Assembly (NCBI GenBank): GCA_029962745.1
Contig: CM057152.1
Location: 27,918,672 to 27,982,671 of the forward strand
Origin: Echinometra lucunter
Lineage: Eukaryota; Echinodermata; Echinoidea; Camarodonta; Echinometridae
Length of the DNA stretch: 64,000 nt
Direction: 5' to 3'
Made by a program: the position numbers and the translations under genes. The notes below the pieces were generated by a model that ran no database searches, was not told the origin of the DNA, and worked only from the letters and a program-made list of their open reading frames with translations. Positions 1 to 57,949 of the stretch are shown in pieces. How positions within the stretch are numbered: position 1 is the stretch's first letter; the number at the start of each line of letters is the position of its first letter.

Positions 1-614
1 CATTGTGTAATCACTTTAAGCACTCATGATACCCTTATTCTTTCGTGATGATGAAGCAAAAACTTCCATATTGTAGTCAGCTTAGATCAGTTGTTTTGTT
101 CAAAAATTTAGCACAGCTGTGCTGAGGTTTTCATGAAAAACCTTTGATATTATTCTCGATAATTTTCTTCTTCAAAATTGATTTTCTATTTTTTGGGGAC
201 ATACCTCATACAGTTTCAAATTGCATGTATTATAACATAGTATTAATTATTTCCTTCCCTTTTTTTAAGGTTAAGCATGTATAATTTCAAAATTTTCTTC
301 CATGTTATTTGTGTAGAATAAGGAATAATTGAAGCTCATATCCTTGAAAATATTGTTAAACTTTTTTTCAATTGTTGATCATATTTCATATAACTTTATA
401 GTGAAACAAACAAACAAACAAACAAACAAACAAAAATAAGAACCTCACAGAGACCAGGGTCATGTTTTCTTTATGAGAGCACTCGTATACAAAACCATTC
501 CAGCAAACCATGAACAACAATTTCCAAATGATAATCATGCCATCACACACCCAACCCTCTTCCTGACTATTTGCAACTATAAAATGTCTTTTTCTTTGTC
601 TTTACCGTTTGTAG
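1..614 (+). other. Upstream intron of the SIPA1L gene (partial)
   Basis: AT-rich non-coding sequence ending in the acceptor at 613-614. It holds an (AAAC)n run at about 402-437. No coding exon was recognised in it. The preceding exon must end in phase 1, because exon 1 begins with the last two bases of a codon. Confidence 0.8.
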
Positions 615-45045
<44,431 letters not shown>

Positions 45046-48000
45046 GTACACAACTTCATTTTGTGCAGCCATCATTTGTAGAAGCCTGCATCATGCTTAT
45101 CTCATTTTTGCTTGTATTTTTGTTCATTTGTTGTTTTATCATGAGTTCTACCATCTCATTTCACCAAATTATATTGCCTTTCACAGATCTGTTGTTTTTT
45201 TTAAAATAGAAATTCACCATTCATATAGTGTGATTTATTTATGCATGCTCATTTTATTCTACCAAAGATTATTTGGATGTTACACATTTCTTGCGTCCTT
45301 CTCCACTTGTCTTTTCAATCCATAGTGCATTATATTCACCCCAAATAAAAAGCTTGTTATCAAATATGATATTGACAATGCAATGATGGTTCCTAACAAT
45401 AGAGAGGTTATTTTCTTTTAGTGCTTGTATTCATCAAGGATTAGCTAAAAAAAAACAACACCCACACAGGATGGGTACAATATGGCCATTCATTCCTTTC
45501 ACCTGGCCAAATTGCTGCTTCTCTGCAAAGCTTTAATGCTTATTTCCTAGAATATATTTTTTGTGTAGCAAATTGAATATTATTGTACTTTGCAGCATTT
45601 TCTACTAAGTAGAAATGGTGTTTTGCTATAGATTTAAAAAAAAAATCAGTTTGTATTCATTCTTTAGTTCTTACTTGATGGTATATTAATCATTGTACCT
45701 TTCTGTCCCCATATCTCTTTCATCAAAGCTTGTCATCGCATGTTAGCAGCATCATATCTGCATTTTATTTTCTTTGATTTGACTCATTTTTATATAACAT
45801 TGCCATGTTTTCATTACCGGTAGATGTGGTGTGTGGTTCCTAATATGGAAACTTTTTTTCTCATTATGTTTTTATTCTTTGGAAAAAAAATTTGAAGCTT
45901 AAAGCAAGGCTAGACAGTATTGAAGAGAGGCATATGGTACATATCTGTGGTCATTGCAGACCTGAAGATTTTACTGTGGATCCTTGGAAAAAAGAAGAAG
46001 AAAAAAAAAAAACACAATTAGTGCAGAGCCCTGCATATAGTATTATGTGATATCTGTGCCGTTTCCTGTAATCATAATTTGATTCATTGCATGTTTCCCA
46101 TTTATGTCTTACTTTTCAAATGCATGCTTTACTTCTCAGCTACATATTCTGTGCATAGACTGGGCTAACAAAGACGTGTTGCCATTTTCTAAATAATGTC
46201 CGACGCACCCCCGTATCCCCCTTCCTAGGCCTATCTAATAACTATCCCTATGAGTGACATAATTCATAAGATTTACATCAAAAACTCAAAGTGATCTGTA
46301 AATGAAGAAACCTTAGTCAACTGGCAACACATTACTGCCAATGATCTAGCTGAAGGATAAGATATAGATATAGCCTAGACCCGCCATACGAAAAATGGGA
46401 ATACGTCTGTCGCTAGCCAGCAGTTTTATTAGCTGAAGAGCCATCTTCTATTCATTTCACTAATGTTACCATTCACATTTTAGATCATTTTTCATGCATT
46501 TTGAAAAGTTTTGCTATTATTATTTGATGAACAGTTTTTCTTATGTTGCCTTTCATCAAATAATTAGTGTCAGTTTGCACATGATATATTAATCACTGGG
46601 ATATTTGCTATTTTTTGTGTGAATAGCTTCTGTTGACAGTCAAAATTTTGTTTCAAGTACTTTCAGTGATTGGGATTTCTTTGGAAATTCTCTCCTCATG
46701 TATGTGAAACAAGGCTGTCTTTTTATTGGATATTGGTATTTTTTATGGTCAAAATGAGATTTTGCATTATCTTTTGTTCATAGAACAATCTATACTTGCC
46801 TGATGATGTATTTATTTTTTTACAACGCATGGAATGCAAATGTTTTATTTGTCACATTGCAGAAGAAAGGAATGTTCTGTCACTTTATTTGGGAAAGTGT
46901 TTATGCACAAGGTGAAGCAATGAATACTTATTTATCTTTGATATTTCATGGGAAATATTCCAGTTTTAGGCTTTATGTAATTGTATACTTTGCAGAAAAA
47001 TAACAAAAAAGGTGCTAGAATTGTATGTAAAAAGTCTTGGTGTATGCTGCTTCTGCTGCAGTGAATTTCTACACAGTTTTTACCCTGCTGTACTGATATG
47101 TTAGGGCATGGGGAATTCTATTGGATACGTAGATGTGGTTGCACATTTGCATCTGGTAATTAGAAACAGAAGATTGCAACCTTTTTCTTTTGTGTCTATA
47201 TATTATGCCTGTGTATACTAATGCATGTTCCACTTGTTTACCCCACTTTTCACCCCTCTCATCTAAACACACAGTGCCTGGTGAGTATGATTCAATGTTA
47301 TCTGTAGAGCAGCTGTTCATACGGTGTCATAATAGTTTGATGTGTCGTACGTGTTGTTGCGGTCCACTTTAAGTCTGTTTCCTTGGCAATGTTTCTAAAT
47401 CTTGTCCTAATTTTCAAGGCATTTCCTTTTTTTCCCAACTCTTCCATCTCTTTTCATCTCTCTTTCCATCTCTCTTTCAAGTGCCTTTTGAACAAGGTGT
47501 ACCTACATGTAGTGTGTCGCTCAGTTATTTCCGAAAAATAATCATAATGTTATATCAAGTTTCAGTCCATGGGCAACTAACATTAAATGTCAAATGTGGC
47601 TCAATATCAATGTTTTTTTTTTTTTTTTAATTTTCCGTTTATGTGAGAGCAGCCCATCGACTAAATCACAAGAATTATTTTCCAGGGAAGCCGTAGTCTT
47701 TAACATGCAGAATCACTCATAGTGTAGATACGATCATTAAGAATTACAGAAAAACATTTGAAGTATTGTTCACGTATATGCTTCACTTTTGTCAGCACCA
47801 TACATGGGTTTCTATGTAAGGGTCTTTGGCTGTCGTACTTATTCTTTTCATGTAGTTTGTAATGTGTATTGAATAGTGTGTCGTATATTTCTTGTGAATA
47901 TCTCAGTGAATTGTCAGTGATGATCACGTTTTTGTGCTTTGCTAAACTTCCCTGTTTATTTCCTATTTTTGTCTTCTTTGCATAGAATCATATTCAATTT

Positions 48001-49984
48001 AGAAAGTAGTGTGATGTATGATCTTTCATCATACATGCATACCCTATGGCTATAGCTTTGTATCTGTCTTGCAATCTAGTCCTCGTTGCTTTCTTTGTAA
48101 ATCTTGTGCATTGTTTGGGCATGAAATGGTATGAAAAGAGGTCAAATTGCAAGTTACAAACTCACAACTTTCGTGTGCAGATACATCTATTTCACCCTAT
48201 TGCTCTTCTCTTTATTTCTGTCTTTTTCTTTCTTTTTGCTCTGATCATACGTTTTAAAAGTTCATGGCGACTTTGAGATTAAAAAAAAAGAAAAAAGAAA
48301 AAAAAAAAAACGCCAAAAAGGATTACATTTTTATAAATGTGCCCGCAGAAGGATGTGGAATACAAACTTTGGTCATATTACTCAAATTTTTAGTTGAATC
48401 AAAAGTAGAAAAATAATGGAGAGAAGTTATAACTTTTATCCGCTAACAACTTAGACATTATACTGAGTAAAATGATTCATGTAGCTGTAGTCAAAAAAAT
48501 CTTGAAGCATTTCAATGTATTTCCAGGAATATACATGTACATCTGCTGGCCGCGCACCATGCAAGCCCTGCTTCTGCTCACGGAATGCTATGGTTAAGAC
48601 ATCCCTTACCTGAAAATTCCTTGATAAGCCTGTTGACTGTATGAAAACTGAGGCACATTAGAGTCGTTCTTAGACTTTTCCTGCTGGAGATGTTTAGCTT
48701 GCTCAGATCGTGATGAAGTTTGGAGTGCCTCAATTCGCTGGTTATCTCCACCTTCATCTGTTTTCCCATCCCTTACCATCGTGTGTTTGGCCGGTGAATC
48801 ATTTGTTATGAGAACCTCATCAATTTAGCTCGCCTTGAGTCACCCAAATTGGAAAAGAGAGAGGAGTGTAAGGAATTGAATTTGGAATGTAAGCAGTGAT
48901 TTAAAGTCATATGGTTCTCTGCCAGAGAAGTCAAAAGGAATTTCATTGATTGATACTGCGGAAATATGAAATAAAAGGAGGGGGCATGAAAGCAACCCCC
49001 TCCCGGACCATATAAAGGCCAATTATGGAAAGTAATTGTGTTCGCTTTCTTTTGAAATTTCTTTTAGTTATGAAATTATGATATTTGGTTGGGAATACTA
49101 TTGCTTGCATTATTTCATTAATAATTAATAATTTGTTTAAATATTGCATGGTATAAGATGTTTTATCTACATGTAAATGATGCTTCAAAATGCACATAAA
49201 GAAAATCATCTTTCCCTCTCATATCTCATTACAAACGGTATCCACCAAACAGCTTACAAATTTATGTTTACTTGAACACAAATGAATTTATTTGTACATC
49301 TCTGCACCAGAAATTATTTCTGTTTTGTCCCAGTTAGTTGATAGGATACAAAATGTATTGAATGAAAGTGTCACATGACAGTCGTTCTCCTGCTTTCATG
49401 CAGAAATAGTTTTCTAGGTTGCACTTAGTCATACTACTGTTCCGTCTTCTCCAACCACAGAATAAACACATTACTCCCCTCGAGGCACTTGAATTTGCCA
49501 ACAAATCTGATTTGATCTTGAAATCCAAAGGAAAATTTTTCTCTCTACCAAGGTCTCCTGTTACTTGAAAGAGGCGATGAAAGCCAAAAAATATGCGTAA
49601 ATCTAACTCGATAAAACTTTGGAGGGGGTTTAGTCATAACTTGAAGATGTGCGTTGGGCGATGTTAAATTTGAAATGTTTATGTTTATGATGGCGAGTTA
49701 TGCAAAATTGGGCAGGAAGGATGAGGGGGTTATATACTATTATGGCTCATTCACACTTGCTAGATTAAAGGGACATATTTTTTTGTGTGTGGATAAATAG
49801 CAGTGCTGCATTGAAAAAGGACTCCAAATTTCAGTGAATTTTTTTCTGTTTCTGCTCATGGATGATATGTATTTGCTAGCATTTTTTCATCAAAAGATAC
49901 CGTAAAAGTATCACTTTTTTTTAGTATCACTAAAAAAAAGTATCACTGCTGTGGGTTGATTTGGGCTATGATATATCATAAGTA

Positions 49985-50125
49985 GACTTTCCGTAATTGA
50001 GTGGTTTAAGGCGCTTGACTGGAGACCCGAAAGTCGGGGGTTCGATTCCCGGCATGGCATTTATACCCTTGAGCAAGGCATTATATCTGCATTGCTGTTT
50101 TATCGTATATATCAAATAAAGTAAT
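49985..50125 (+). mobile_element. tRNA-derived SINE, sense
   Basis: tRNA-like head with A box in attgagtggtttaaggcgc and B box ggttcgattcccggc, then the tail cttgagcaaggcattatatc and tgcattgctgttttatcgta shared with the copy at 855-977. The head resembles a Leu/Ser-type tRNA, but the acceptor stem is not intact. Confidence 0.8.
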
Positions 50126-50732
50126 GTGTTTTATGCCTATTGATACCAACGTGTGGATGTGTTTTTGAAAAAAAAAATCACAAAGAATGCTCATTCCTGT
50201 TCTGGCACTTTAATGAGCTCATCATACATATACATGTACATGCACATGTGTGGGATGAGCCCAACCATGACTAACTTGATCATACTTGATCACATCCAGC
50301 CCCCCTTGGGGGTACTTTGGGGATGCGGTTATGTAACCATGGAAATGTATGTTTTTATTTAGTGCTTAACCCTGAGAGAGATAATATGCAGATGCTATGA
50401 TAAAACGATGTCATTCTTCGTTCGACCAGCCATATCCTGCTTTTTCATTTGGCTTTTTGAAAATAACTCGGCATAAGAATATTAATAAGCAAGCAAAATG
50501 CCTGGCATGTTAACTAGTAGATATACATTAGCTTGTGTTTTTATAAAGTACAAAAAAGGAGGGTCCATGATGAAAAATTAAAAAAAATTGATGAGTACTA
50601 CCGCTCTTTGCTTGACCAATGGCAGTCCCAAGATCTTTGGAGAGTTGCTGTGTGACTCTTGGAGTAAATGAATTTTTGCCAAAATAAAGTAAAGTTTTAA
50701 TAAATGCATATTAAAGTACAAATTTTTAAATA

Positions 50733-50945
50733 ATCTATTCCTGCTTTAAATGTCTAGGTATACCTAGTATTGCACATAATTTGTCAATGTCAAACTCTTT
50801 TTTCTCCATGAAATTGGATTTAGTATTCTCTTTAGGTCTATTCCTGTTTCACTTTCCAGGAATACCTAGTATTGCACAGGTTTTCTCCTTTGTCATCGTC
50901 AAACTCTCTTTCCCTTGAAATTGGATGTAATGTTCTCTTTAGCTT
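50733..50945. repeat. Tandem duplication of ~110 bp
   Basis: tacctagtattgcacataat and tacctagtattgcacaggtt, each followed by cctttgtcat/ttgtcaatgt, caaactct, gaaattggat and gttctctttag, form two diverged tandem copies. Confidence 0.75.
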
Positions 50946-53307
50946 CATCTCTCTTCTGTCGTCAAAATATAGCATAAGTCAGATCTGTTGTCTCCCGTGA
51001 AGTGTGTATCTTCACAATCTGCACGACATATATCACAACCTTGAAATGTTCGTGTAGATCCTCACATGATCCGCCAGCCTTGTCGATTGTAGAACCACGG
51101 TAGAAATATTACCCTGCTTTTAGATCCATCTTCTTGATCTTTAGAGCACATGCTGATAGCATCCAGGCATGTCTTCAGTCCCATCAACAGACATGGCGTT
51201 GTCTTTGAGTCATACTGAAAAAGAAAGTGTCTAAGGACTCAAATGTTGGCTTAGGAGAGAATTTATGGGATCTGTTATAAGGTATTACAGTGGATAATTG
51301 TGATTAGATATAAGTTAAAGGATTGGCAATATGTAATGTCGGAGTTGGGGGGGGGGGTAGTGGGGGTGGTGTCTGTCCATTCTTTGTGTCACAGGATCTG
51401 TGCAATATTTTAGGTTGAATAATTCACATTTGTGAATATTTAACTGTATCATTTAGATATCATCCGAGATGAAGTTGAAGTTTTATTTGATATTCATGGT
51501 TTGGGGTTCAGTTTTTCCCCCTTCTCTTCATTTATGCCTTTGATGGATATTGAGGTCTGTTTCAATGCAGAGGAAAACTCCTAGAAGAATATATTAAGAG
51601 TTTCAGATTGCTTTAGATTAAGCTTTAGTTTTAGTTCAGTCTGCTTAAAATCATTATTTAACAAAAAACAAACCAAAAAAAAAAAAAAAAATCTAGTAGC
51701 TATATCTTGAGTTTTAACAAACAACTTCGAATTCTTATCTGCTGATTGCATTCTGAGTTGTCAAATTATTAGATATCAGTAGCGTTAATCAGCTAGGCTT
51801 GGAGGTTGAAGACAAATGGTCATGAGATTTCCTAGACCATCATCTCCAAGGAGTGACATTATTCCATTCATGATCAATGTAGAAAGAGTGTTTATAGCAA
51901 ATAAAGGATATTGTGGTAAAATCATAAGATGACAAGAACAGGAAATGTGAAATGAAAAAGAAGGACCATTGACATTACTGCTCAGCCTTGACTCTGTATC
52001 TGATTGCATATTTAAAGGGACTATTAAACCTTGAATTTGAAAAGTATGATTTAAGAATAATAATATGGGAAAAATTAGATATGATTATATCGATTGTGTC
52101 TGTGATACTGAATTCCTTTGAAATTTGTCTTCAACTTATTATATTGCATTTATATTTGATGGTTTTTGTACCATGGATTGAAAAGAACTTACAACAAAAC
52201 AAATGAAACAGTGAACCTGTTTAAGCAGTTGACCATGAAACAAAGAGGAAGGCTAAAGCAAGGTGGGAGGTCTAGACAAAGACTTGCCATGGGGGGCACT
52301 TATCACGAGTTCACACCTCAGCGAGGGAAAGAACGGCTAAGCAAATAATGGAAGGGATATTGGCTGTCACTTAAACACCAGGATATATGATTGTGAAAGG
52401 CAGAGCGTTGGACTCAACGCCACATGCATACTGTGATTGCCATTTGCGTTGCTGTAAAGGCTGCTTCAGAGAAATGCTGTGTCATTTTGAAATATTAGTC
52501 AAAGCTGTTCTAGTGGAAGCCTGGATGAAAAGATTTCTTTTCTTGTCTCACTTGACCATTACCTTGTGCCTAATTATAGAAGTAATCACATGTACAGCAG
52601 TGTACTTGGGAAGCTTTACAGGATAGACTATAGCCAGGTGCACACTATCCGCTCTGTCTGCAATTCAATTTCGGAAAATTTTGTTCTGGCATTTGATATG
52701 AACATTCAAACATGTAAAATCTTAATGATCAATGTTCCGATTAGTCATATGAATACTAAAATAAAAATTCCTGGCTATTGCGAGCCTTCCTGTAGGAATA
52801 AAAGCGTACTCAATTCCGAATCGTAGTGACATCACAACAGCCTTGCGATCGGCTACGATTTGAAACCGAGTTTTCCTTTACTCCAACCAAAAGGCGTGCA
52901 GTTTACTGCAATTTTGATTTTAGTATTCCTATCATTATTCTGAATTTCAAATATGATAATTTTCCTTATTTAAACTTTCTAATTAAATTCAAAATGCCAT
53001 TTATTCGAAAATCGGGTTGCAGTCAGATCATATAATGTGCGCCGATTTGGTCTTTGTATACAGGTTTTAGGCTCAAAATAGTGATTATGGCACATTCCGA
53101 TTTTTAAAGTGCATTTTCGACGGGCCTTCATAACTTTTAATTCCTTGTAAAATCCTGGAGACTTTGTGAGACCACACCAATAGCCATAAAAGTAAGATAT
53201 TTAATCAAAGATACCCTGCACCTACCCAACTGTTGACATGTACAAGCATACTCACATTTACTGTGCCTTCAATTGAAAATCTTGTTATTGTGAGGACTGA
53301 TAAGCTC

Positions 53308-53589
53308 TTAACCCATTGAGCATAATGTGACTTCAGTATAACATACATTTTCCGTAAGGCCATATCTCACCGGCAGAGATGTCTCCGAGACCCGCTGGAG
53401 TCTGGAAAAAGTCTTAAAAAGAAATTGAACATGTTTAAATTTCCAGTGACTCCCCGGAGATCCGGTTAGTCTTGCAGAGTTGTCGTGGAGGCTCGAATCG
53501 TGAACTAGTCGCAAACTATTTCTAGGCCAGTAAGATACCCCCATAGACCCTTCTCCAGGATATCTCGGGCTTAGTATTCAACAGGTTAA
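53308..53589. mobile_element. TTAA-flanked element, same family, opposite orientation
   Basis: Starts ttaacccattgagcataatg and ends cttagtattcaacaggttaa, 282 bp between outer TTAA sites. The reverse complement aligns at the tip with the element at 2154. Confidence 0.7.
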
Positions 53590-54879
53590 GAAACACCATC
53601 TGAGGTGAAAATAGCAAATACCAGCAAAAGGTTCATGGTGCTGAAGAAGTTGCTCCTCGAGATATGTAAATGTTTCTTGTGTTTATAGTTGGGCCATACT
53701 GCAATGAAGGGAAATTGACAGTTAAGAGGACAGCAGGAAGTGCAGATAAAGGTTGCAGACTTGTGGAACATTAACAGAGGTGTTTAAGATGTTACACCTC
53801 GCTGTGTTTGTACGTCTCCATAACACTTCTTTATCTTATCATGAGTTGTGTGGCACAGTTAGATCAATTGAGGATGTCTTATTTAACAGTGGATTAAGGC
53901 CAAAGTCAAAGGGCTTTGGACCCTGTAGTCATGTCTCGTAATGTTCGATGCCAAATAAAGTGATTCATTTTGTAATGCTTTAAATAGAATTTCTGTTATT
54001 AGGGGAAATGTATTGGTACATGTATCATTGAAAAGCTTTGGAAAATATATCTTTGTTATTAACAGTAATATTGATTTTCCGGCCACATTCTAAATCAAAT
54101 ATATTTCAAGTGAATAGTCATGGGAAGACATTATTTATATATCTTGTTCACAGATTTTCCATACTGGTATTTGATATAGTTCATCTGGATGATAAGAAAT
54201 GACCAGATTTATTTTGATATAAAGTTAAGTCAGTTTTTTAATTTATAAAAAGTTACAATCCTTCAAAGATAGTTGCAAAAATACAGTATAATTAGCAATG
54301 ACATTGCCTAGTTGAATTGTGAGAACATGACCATTGTCTATTATAAATCCTAAATGATATCTGCAGTCAATAGATGTTGCCCAAGAGAATATTTAGAAAT
54401 GTAAAAGTGTTTCTGGTGAATATGAAGAGTTAAAAATATGTGTTTGATGTCATTCAGTTGACTAATCAGTTGCATTTGTTTGAATATATCTGGAACTGTG
54501 GAAATGAGATTGCATTGGCCATGATGGATTCATCAACACATAATTATCATGTCACAGTTTCTGGACAGTGTCCATTGATTTAAAGCTCTTAGATCCATTT
54601 AATAGTTTTATCCCGGAGGCAAGTGAGAAAGAAGCCAGTCGTAATTAGATCAGTATCAGATTTGATGTCCTGATTTCAAGAGCTCTTTTGCCCTGTTTTT
54701 CACAAAGTCTAAACAGAACCCTGAACCCTCACTGTGGAAGTAATAGATAATTTGTGGTAGACTCTTAACTTGGGGCATCCTGTGTGGAGTCGTCATGGTA
54801 GAGCTCCCTCGTGTGGGTTTAAATGGTAAGGTTTGTGCTGGGGATGCAAGCCTTGTATGATGAGTCACACTGTGCAATT

Positions 54880-55173
54880 GTAACCGCACGCGAAAATAAG
54901 CTGGGGAATATCAGATCAGACAGCTCTGGCTTCGGTGTAGGATACAGACGTAACGTACGTAGCAATCATCGAGGGACGTTCGGATGTGATCACCACCTTA
55001 GGTCTCCCATGTTTCCTCTCTCTCTCGGACCGTGCGTGAGTCGTTGCGTTGTGTGGGGCTTAATAAAGACAAGGGCGAGGGGGAGGAGGGAAAAAATAGA
55101 AGAAAGCAGGGGAATTTCGTCACCTGTCCTTGAGAACTCTCCCTGAGACGTTGCGCCCGATCTTGGCATATCA
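54880..55173 (+). promoter_or_regulatory. CpG-richer region upstream of an unidentified coding exon
   Basis: This stretch has many CpG dinucleotides (ttcggtgtagg, acgtaacgtacg, tcggaccgtgcgtgagtcg, acgttgcgcccgatc) against an AT-rich background. It directly precedes the coding exon at 55174-55432, which has no strong acceptor. A promoter with 5' UTR is a reasonable inference; no TATA box is asserted. Confidence 0.35.
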
Positions 55174-55432
55174 ATGAGAGAGTGTGCTTGTTCATGCCCA
55201 CATATCTGCTGGCCGTGGTGCGTGTACAGGACGTATGGCCAGCGGCCTGAGATGCAGACACTGGAAGACGAGGGATCGGTGGGTTGCGGACAGGCCACCT
55301 ATCACCAGACCCAGGCCTTTGGCCGCTGGATCGCCAAGTGTGGCAACGCCACCATGAATTTCTTAATGGGATTATTCCAGCGAGGCTCCTACTACATTCC
55401 ACATGATGAGGACTACTGCATCAGTCGAAAAA
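55174..55432 (+). CDS. Unidentified coding exon, probably a first exon
   Basis: Open frame with coding-like composition (C/G at many third positions). It starts at ATG 55174 or, more conservatively, at ATG 55252 (MQTLEDEGSVGCGQATYHQT), and continues to LMGLFQRGSYYIPHDEDYCI and SRK. An in-frame TGA at 55144 lies upstream, consistent with a 5' exon. A possible donor gtaaat follows at 55433, ending in phase 1. I do not recognise the protein and no domain can be named. As an internal exon its incoming phase (acceptor at 55228-55229) would not match SIPA1L exon 22, so it is a separate gene or an alternative transcript start. Confidence 0.55.
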
Positions 55433-56148
55433 GTAAATAACTTTTACTTCTATATCTATATGGGTTTAATGGTATTATGTGGATTTAAGCCATGAGGAGA
55501 ATGCCTTGATTTGGTAAAGCATGCATGACTGAAATCTGTAGAAGGTACTCGTAGAAGACATATAGAGGTAATGTATGAAACATTGCTTTTGCACAGGAAG
55601 CAGAAAGTGGAATTTCTTTAAAAAAACATCTCAGATTTTAAAAAATAACATGTTAGGGTAGTCTTAGTATGTCTGTTCAAAATTGATATTTCTAGATCTC
55701 TTTGCTATCTTTGGTAACCCTATGGCCATCATTAAAGCTATCATAGTTAAATCATTCAACTGTATGGATCATGATAGAAAAACAATTTAGAAATCTGTAT
55801 TGGCAGTGGCTGAAACCATGTTATTTTTCCCACCCTGTATACTTAAAGTCTAAAAGCAAGACATTTTCTAATAATTTACCTCAATAATAAGGAAATGTAC
55901 TGGCACGTCCATCATTTTTGTGCAGTGAGATTCCTGAAGTGTAAAAAATTGATGAAAACATGTCGATGGATTTACTGTGAAAGTAAAAGTTAAAGTGAAG
56001 CCATTGTGTTTTGTATTTCATATGATACAGAACAAACCCTCTGGCAAGCATTTTTTGTTGAATTCAGGGAATAAAAAATTCAAAGAGTCTTGTCTGGAAG
56101 TCTGGAAATAAGGAAAAATTGACAACACTTCTTGCATGAATTATGCGG

Positions 56149-56647
56149 TAAAGGGGGGGGGGGGTATCACACTGAGTGGTGAGCGCTTGCTAATGTAGCG
56201 ACTTCTGTGTTTCGTCAGACTTTGTGAATGGTCGTAAAAGGTTGCAAAAAAGTTCTCAAACAGTTTTAATTGTTGCAAATAGTTTTTCTTGTCGCAAAAA
56301 ATTTTTGAACATGTTCGAAATTCCTCCGCAAATTTTAAAAAATTTATTTTTCCGCAAACAATTGCAAACGTTTGCAAAACCGGGCTCACAGAGTTGGCAA
56401 AAGGTCCCAAATGTTTACAAATGACAAGAAATTAGTAAATGGCTGCTAATCTTTGTAAAAGCTGTCGCTAACTTTTGCGTACAGTTGCTAACAGTTGCCA
56501 ACTGTCTTTCGCAAAAACTTTCGCACACATTCGAATGTTGCTAAAAATAGGCGAACCCTGATTTTTGTCAACATTCGTCAAAAAGTCGACGAATCGAAAA
56601 ATCGCAATGTTCGCAAGCATTCGCCACTCTTTGTGAAACCCCCTTTA
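56149..56647. mobile_element. TAAAGGGGG-ended element with internal GCAAA words
   Basis: Left taaaggggggggggggtatc and right tgtgaaacccccttta form short inverted tips. The interior has dozens of diverged ttcgcaaa/gttgcaaa words on both strands, allowing extensive self-pairing. Confidence 0.6.
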
Positions 56648-57184
56648 GGATAGAACATTTAGGATAGTCTGTTTGCTAACCATATGATAAGTATAGAAGT
56701 AGAGATTACCATTATAAGTAGTGACTAGTACGTGATGCAAAATATAGGGAGTATGTGTGAACACATTATAAACTCTTTATGTATTCCTACTAAGTGATTC
56801 ATGCGCTGAGGATGGGACGGTTTGAAAGGCTGTTTGCCAAATTTAGCGACTGCAGGGAGAGAGAAAGAGACTTGGTATCCCAGTCATCAGACGTTTTGAG
56901 TCTCTGGGGTAAGGAACAGAAAAGAGTTGTTCTTAAAAGGTTGGTGGCAAAGTGACTTTTTGAACTTGGTGTAGCTAGGCACTCTGGAGTAACAGCCATG
57001 ACTCAAGTTTCCTTGTAACTGTTATTAGCTGTAGAAAATTGAACAACAAAGGGAGACCCAAGCTGAAGAGCCCTGCCGTATCATGTCTGATGGGTGTTTG
57101 AAATTATTCCTAGTCCTGTACCATTGCATATGGCATTACATTTCAACACTTAAAAAACGTCTGAAACTTTTGTTTTATTATGTA

Positions 57185-57416
57185 CAGTATCCAACAGAAG
57201 TGAGTACACCCTTTACAAAATGTTAAAATTCAAATGTAAATTCTTACATAAATGTATCACAACTATGATAGAAAAGAACGAAATTCTGTGACTGGTGTAT
57301 TGATAGGAATTATCTCTTCCATAACAATAATGTAATAGCTGAAGGATTTTGTTTAAATTTGTGGCAACAAAATTTAAGCACACCCTCAAGGGTGTACTCA
57401 CTTTTGTTGGATACTG
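57185..57416. mobile_element. Tc1/mariner-type MITE
   Basis: cagtatccaacagaagtgag and tacaccc at the left; gggtgtactcacttttgttg and gatactg at the right. The ends are inverted with few mismatches and flanked by TA on both sides, the Tc1/mariner target duplication. 232 bp, no transposase. Confidence 0.88.
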
Positions 57417-57949
57417 TATGTATTAACCACAAGCAAATGGCACAAACAACAAAAATCAAGAGAAAATCAAGCAACTTACAAGGAATAGTCAAGTGAATTA
57501 CAGGGACACAAAAGATTAAAGTGGGCAAGCTGTGCAAGAATGAAGTGAAAAACAGATGCTGTAGTTTCTGTAGTGCCATCAACCTGATGAATGCTATAAA
57601 ACCCATTTGGGTACAAGTGTAAATTTGTCATCAGCTATGAATTGAAATCCTAGACTACTACATTGTTGTGGAGTAGTTTTCTACATGCACTGTATGTGTT
57701 AATAAAGTTGACTGCTTGTTCTACCAGTTGACCAAAGCTGGTGAAGAGTTAGATGAAAATAAGACTTTCCTTTTAAATGGTTTTCTAGTCATCAAGAACT
57801 TACTCATATAATGGAAAATCTTTTAGAAGCAGTAAAGTTGAGGATGATGAATTATGGCTGGGATATTAGGAGTAGAGCTTGGTCCATTTTCCATGTCTTT
57901 AAGATGGTGTACTGCATTTCTCTTTCGATTTCATTGTGCTTTGAATCAG

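Larger units (their letters stand above)
45046..55143 (+). other. 10-kb stretch without a recognised gene
   Basis: Either the next SIPA1L intron or intergenic DNA. It contains a poly-T run (47610), a tRNA-derived SINE (49985-50125), a tandem duplication (50733-50945), a TTAA-flanked element (53308-53589) and a poly-A run (51680). Candidate coiled-coil exons were searched for by eye without success. Confidence 0.7.

Noticed and set aside
47274..47372. Possible phase-1 exon after exon 22 (VPGEYDSMLSVEQLFIR then stop)
   Set aside because: The phase and acceptor fit, but codon composition is background, it ends in a stop without family similarity, and gtgagt directly follows the acceptor.
49985..50060. 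Functional tRNA gene
   Set aside because: A and B boxes are present, but the acceptor stem does not pair and a SINE tail follows.
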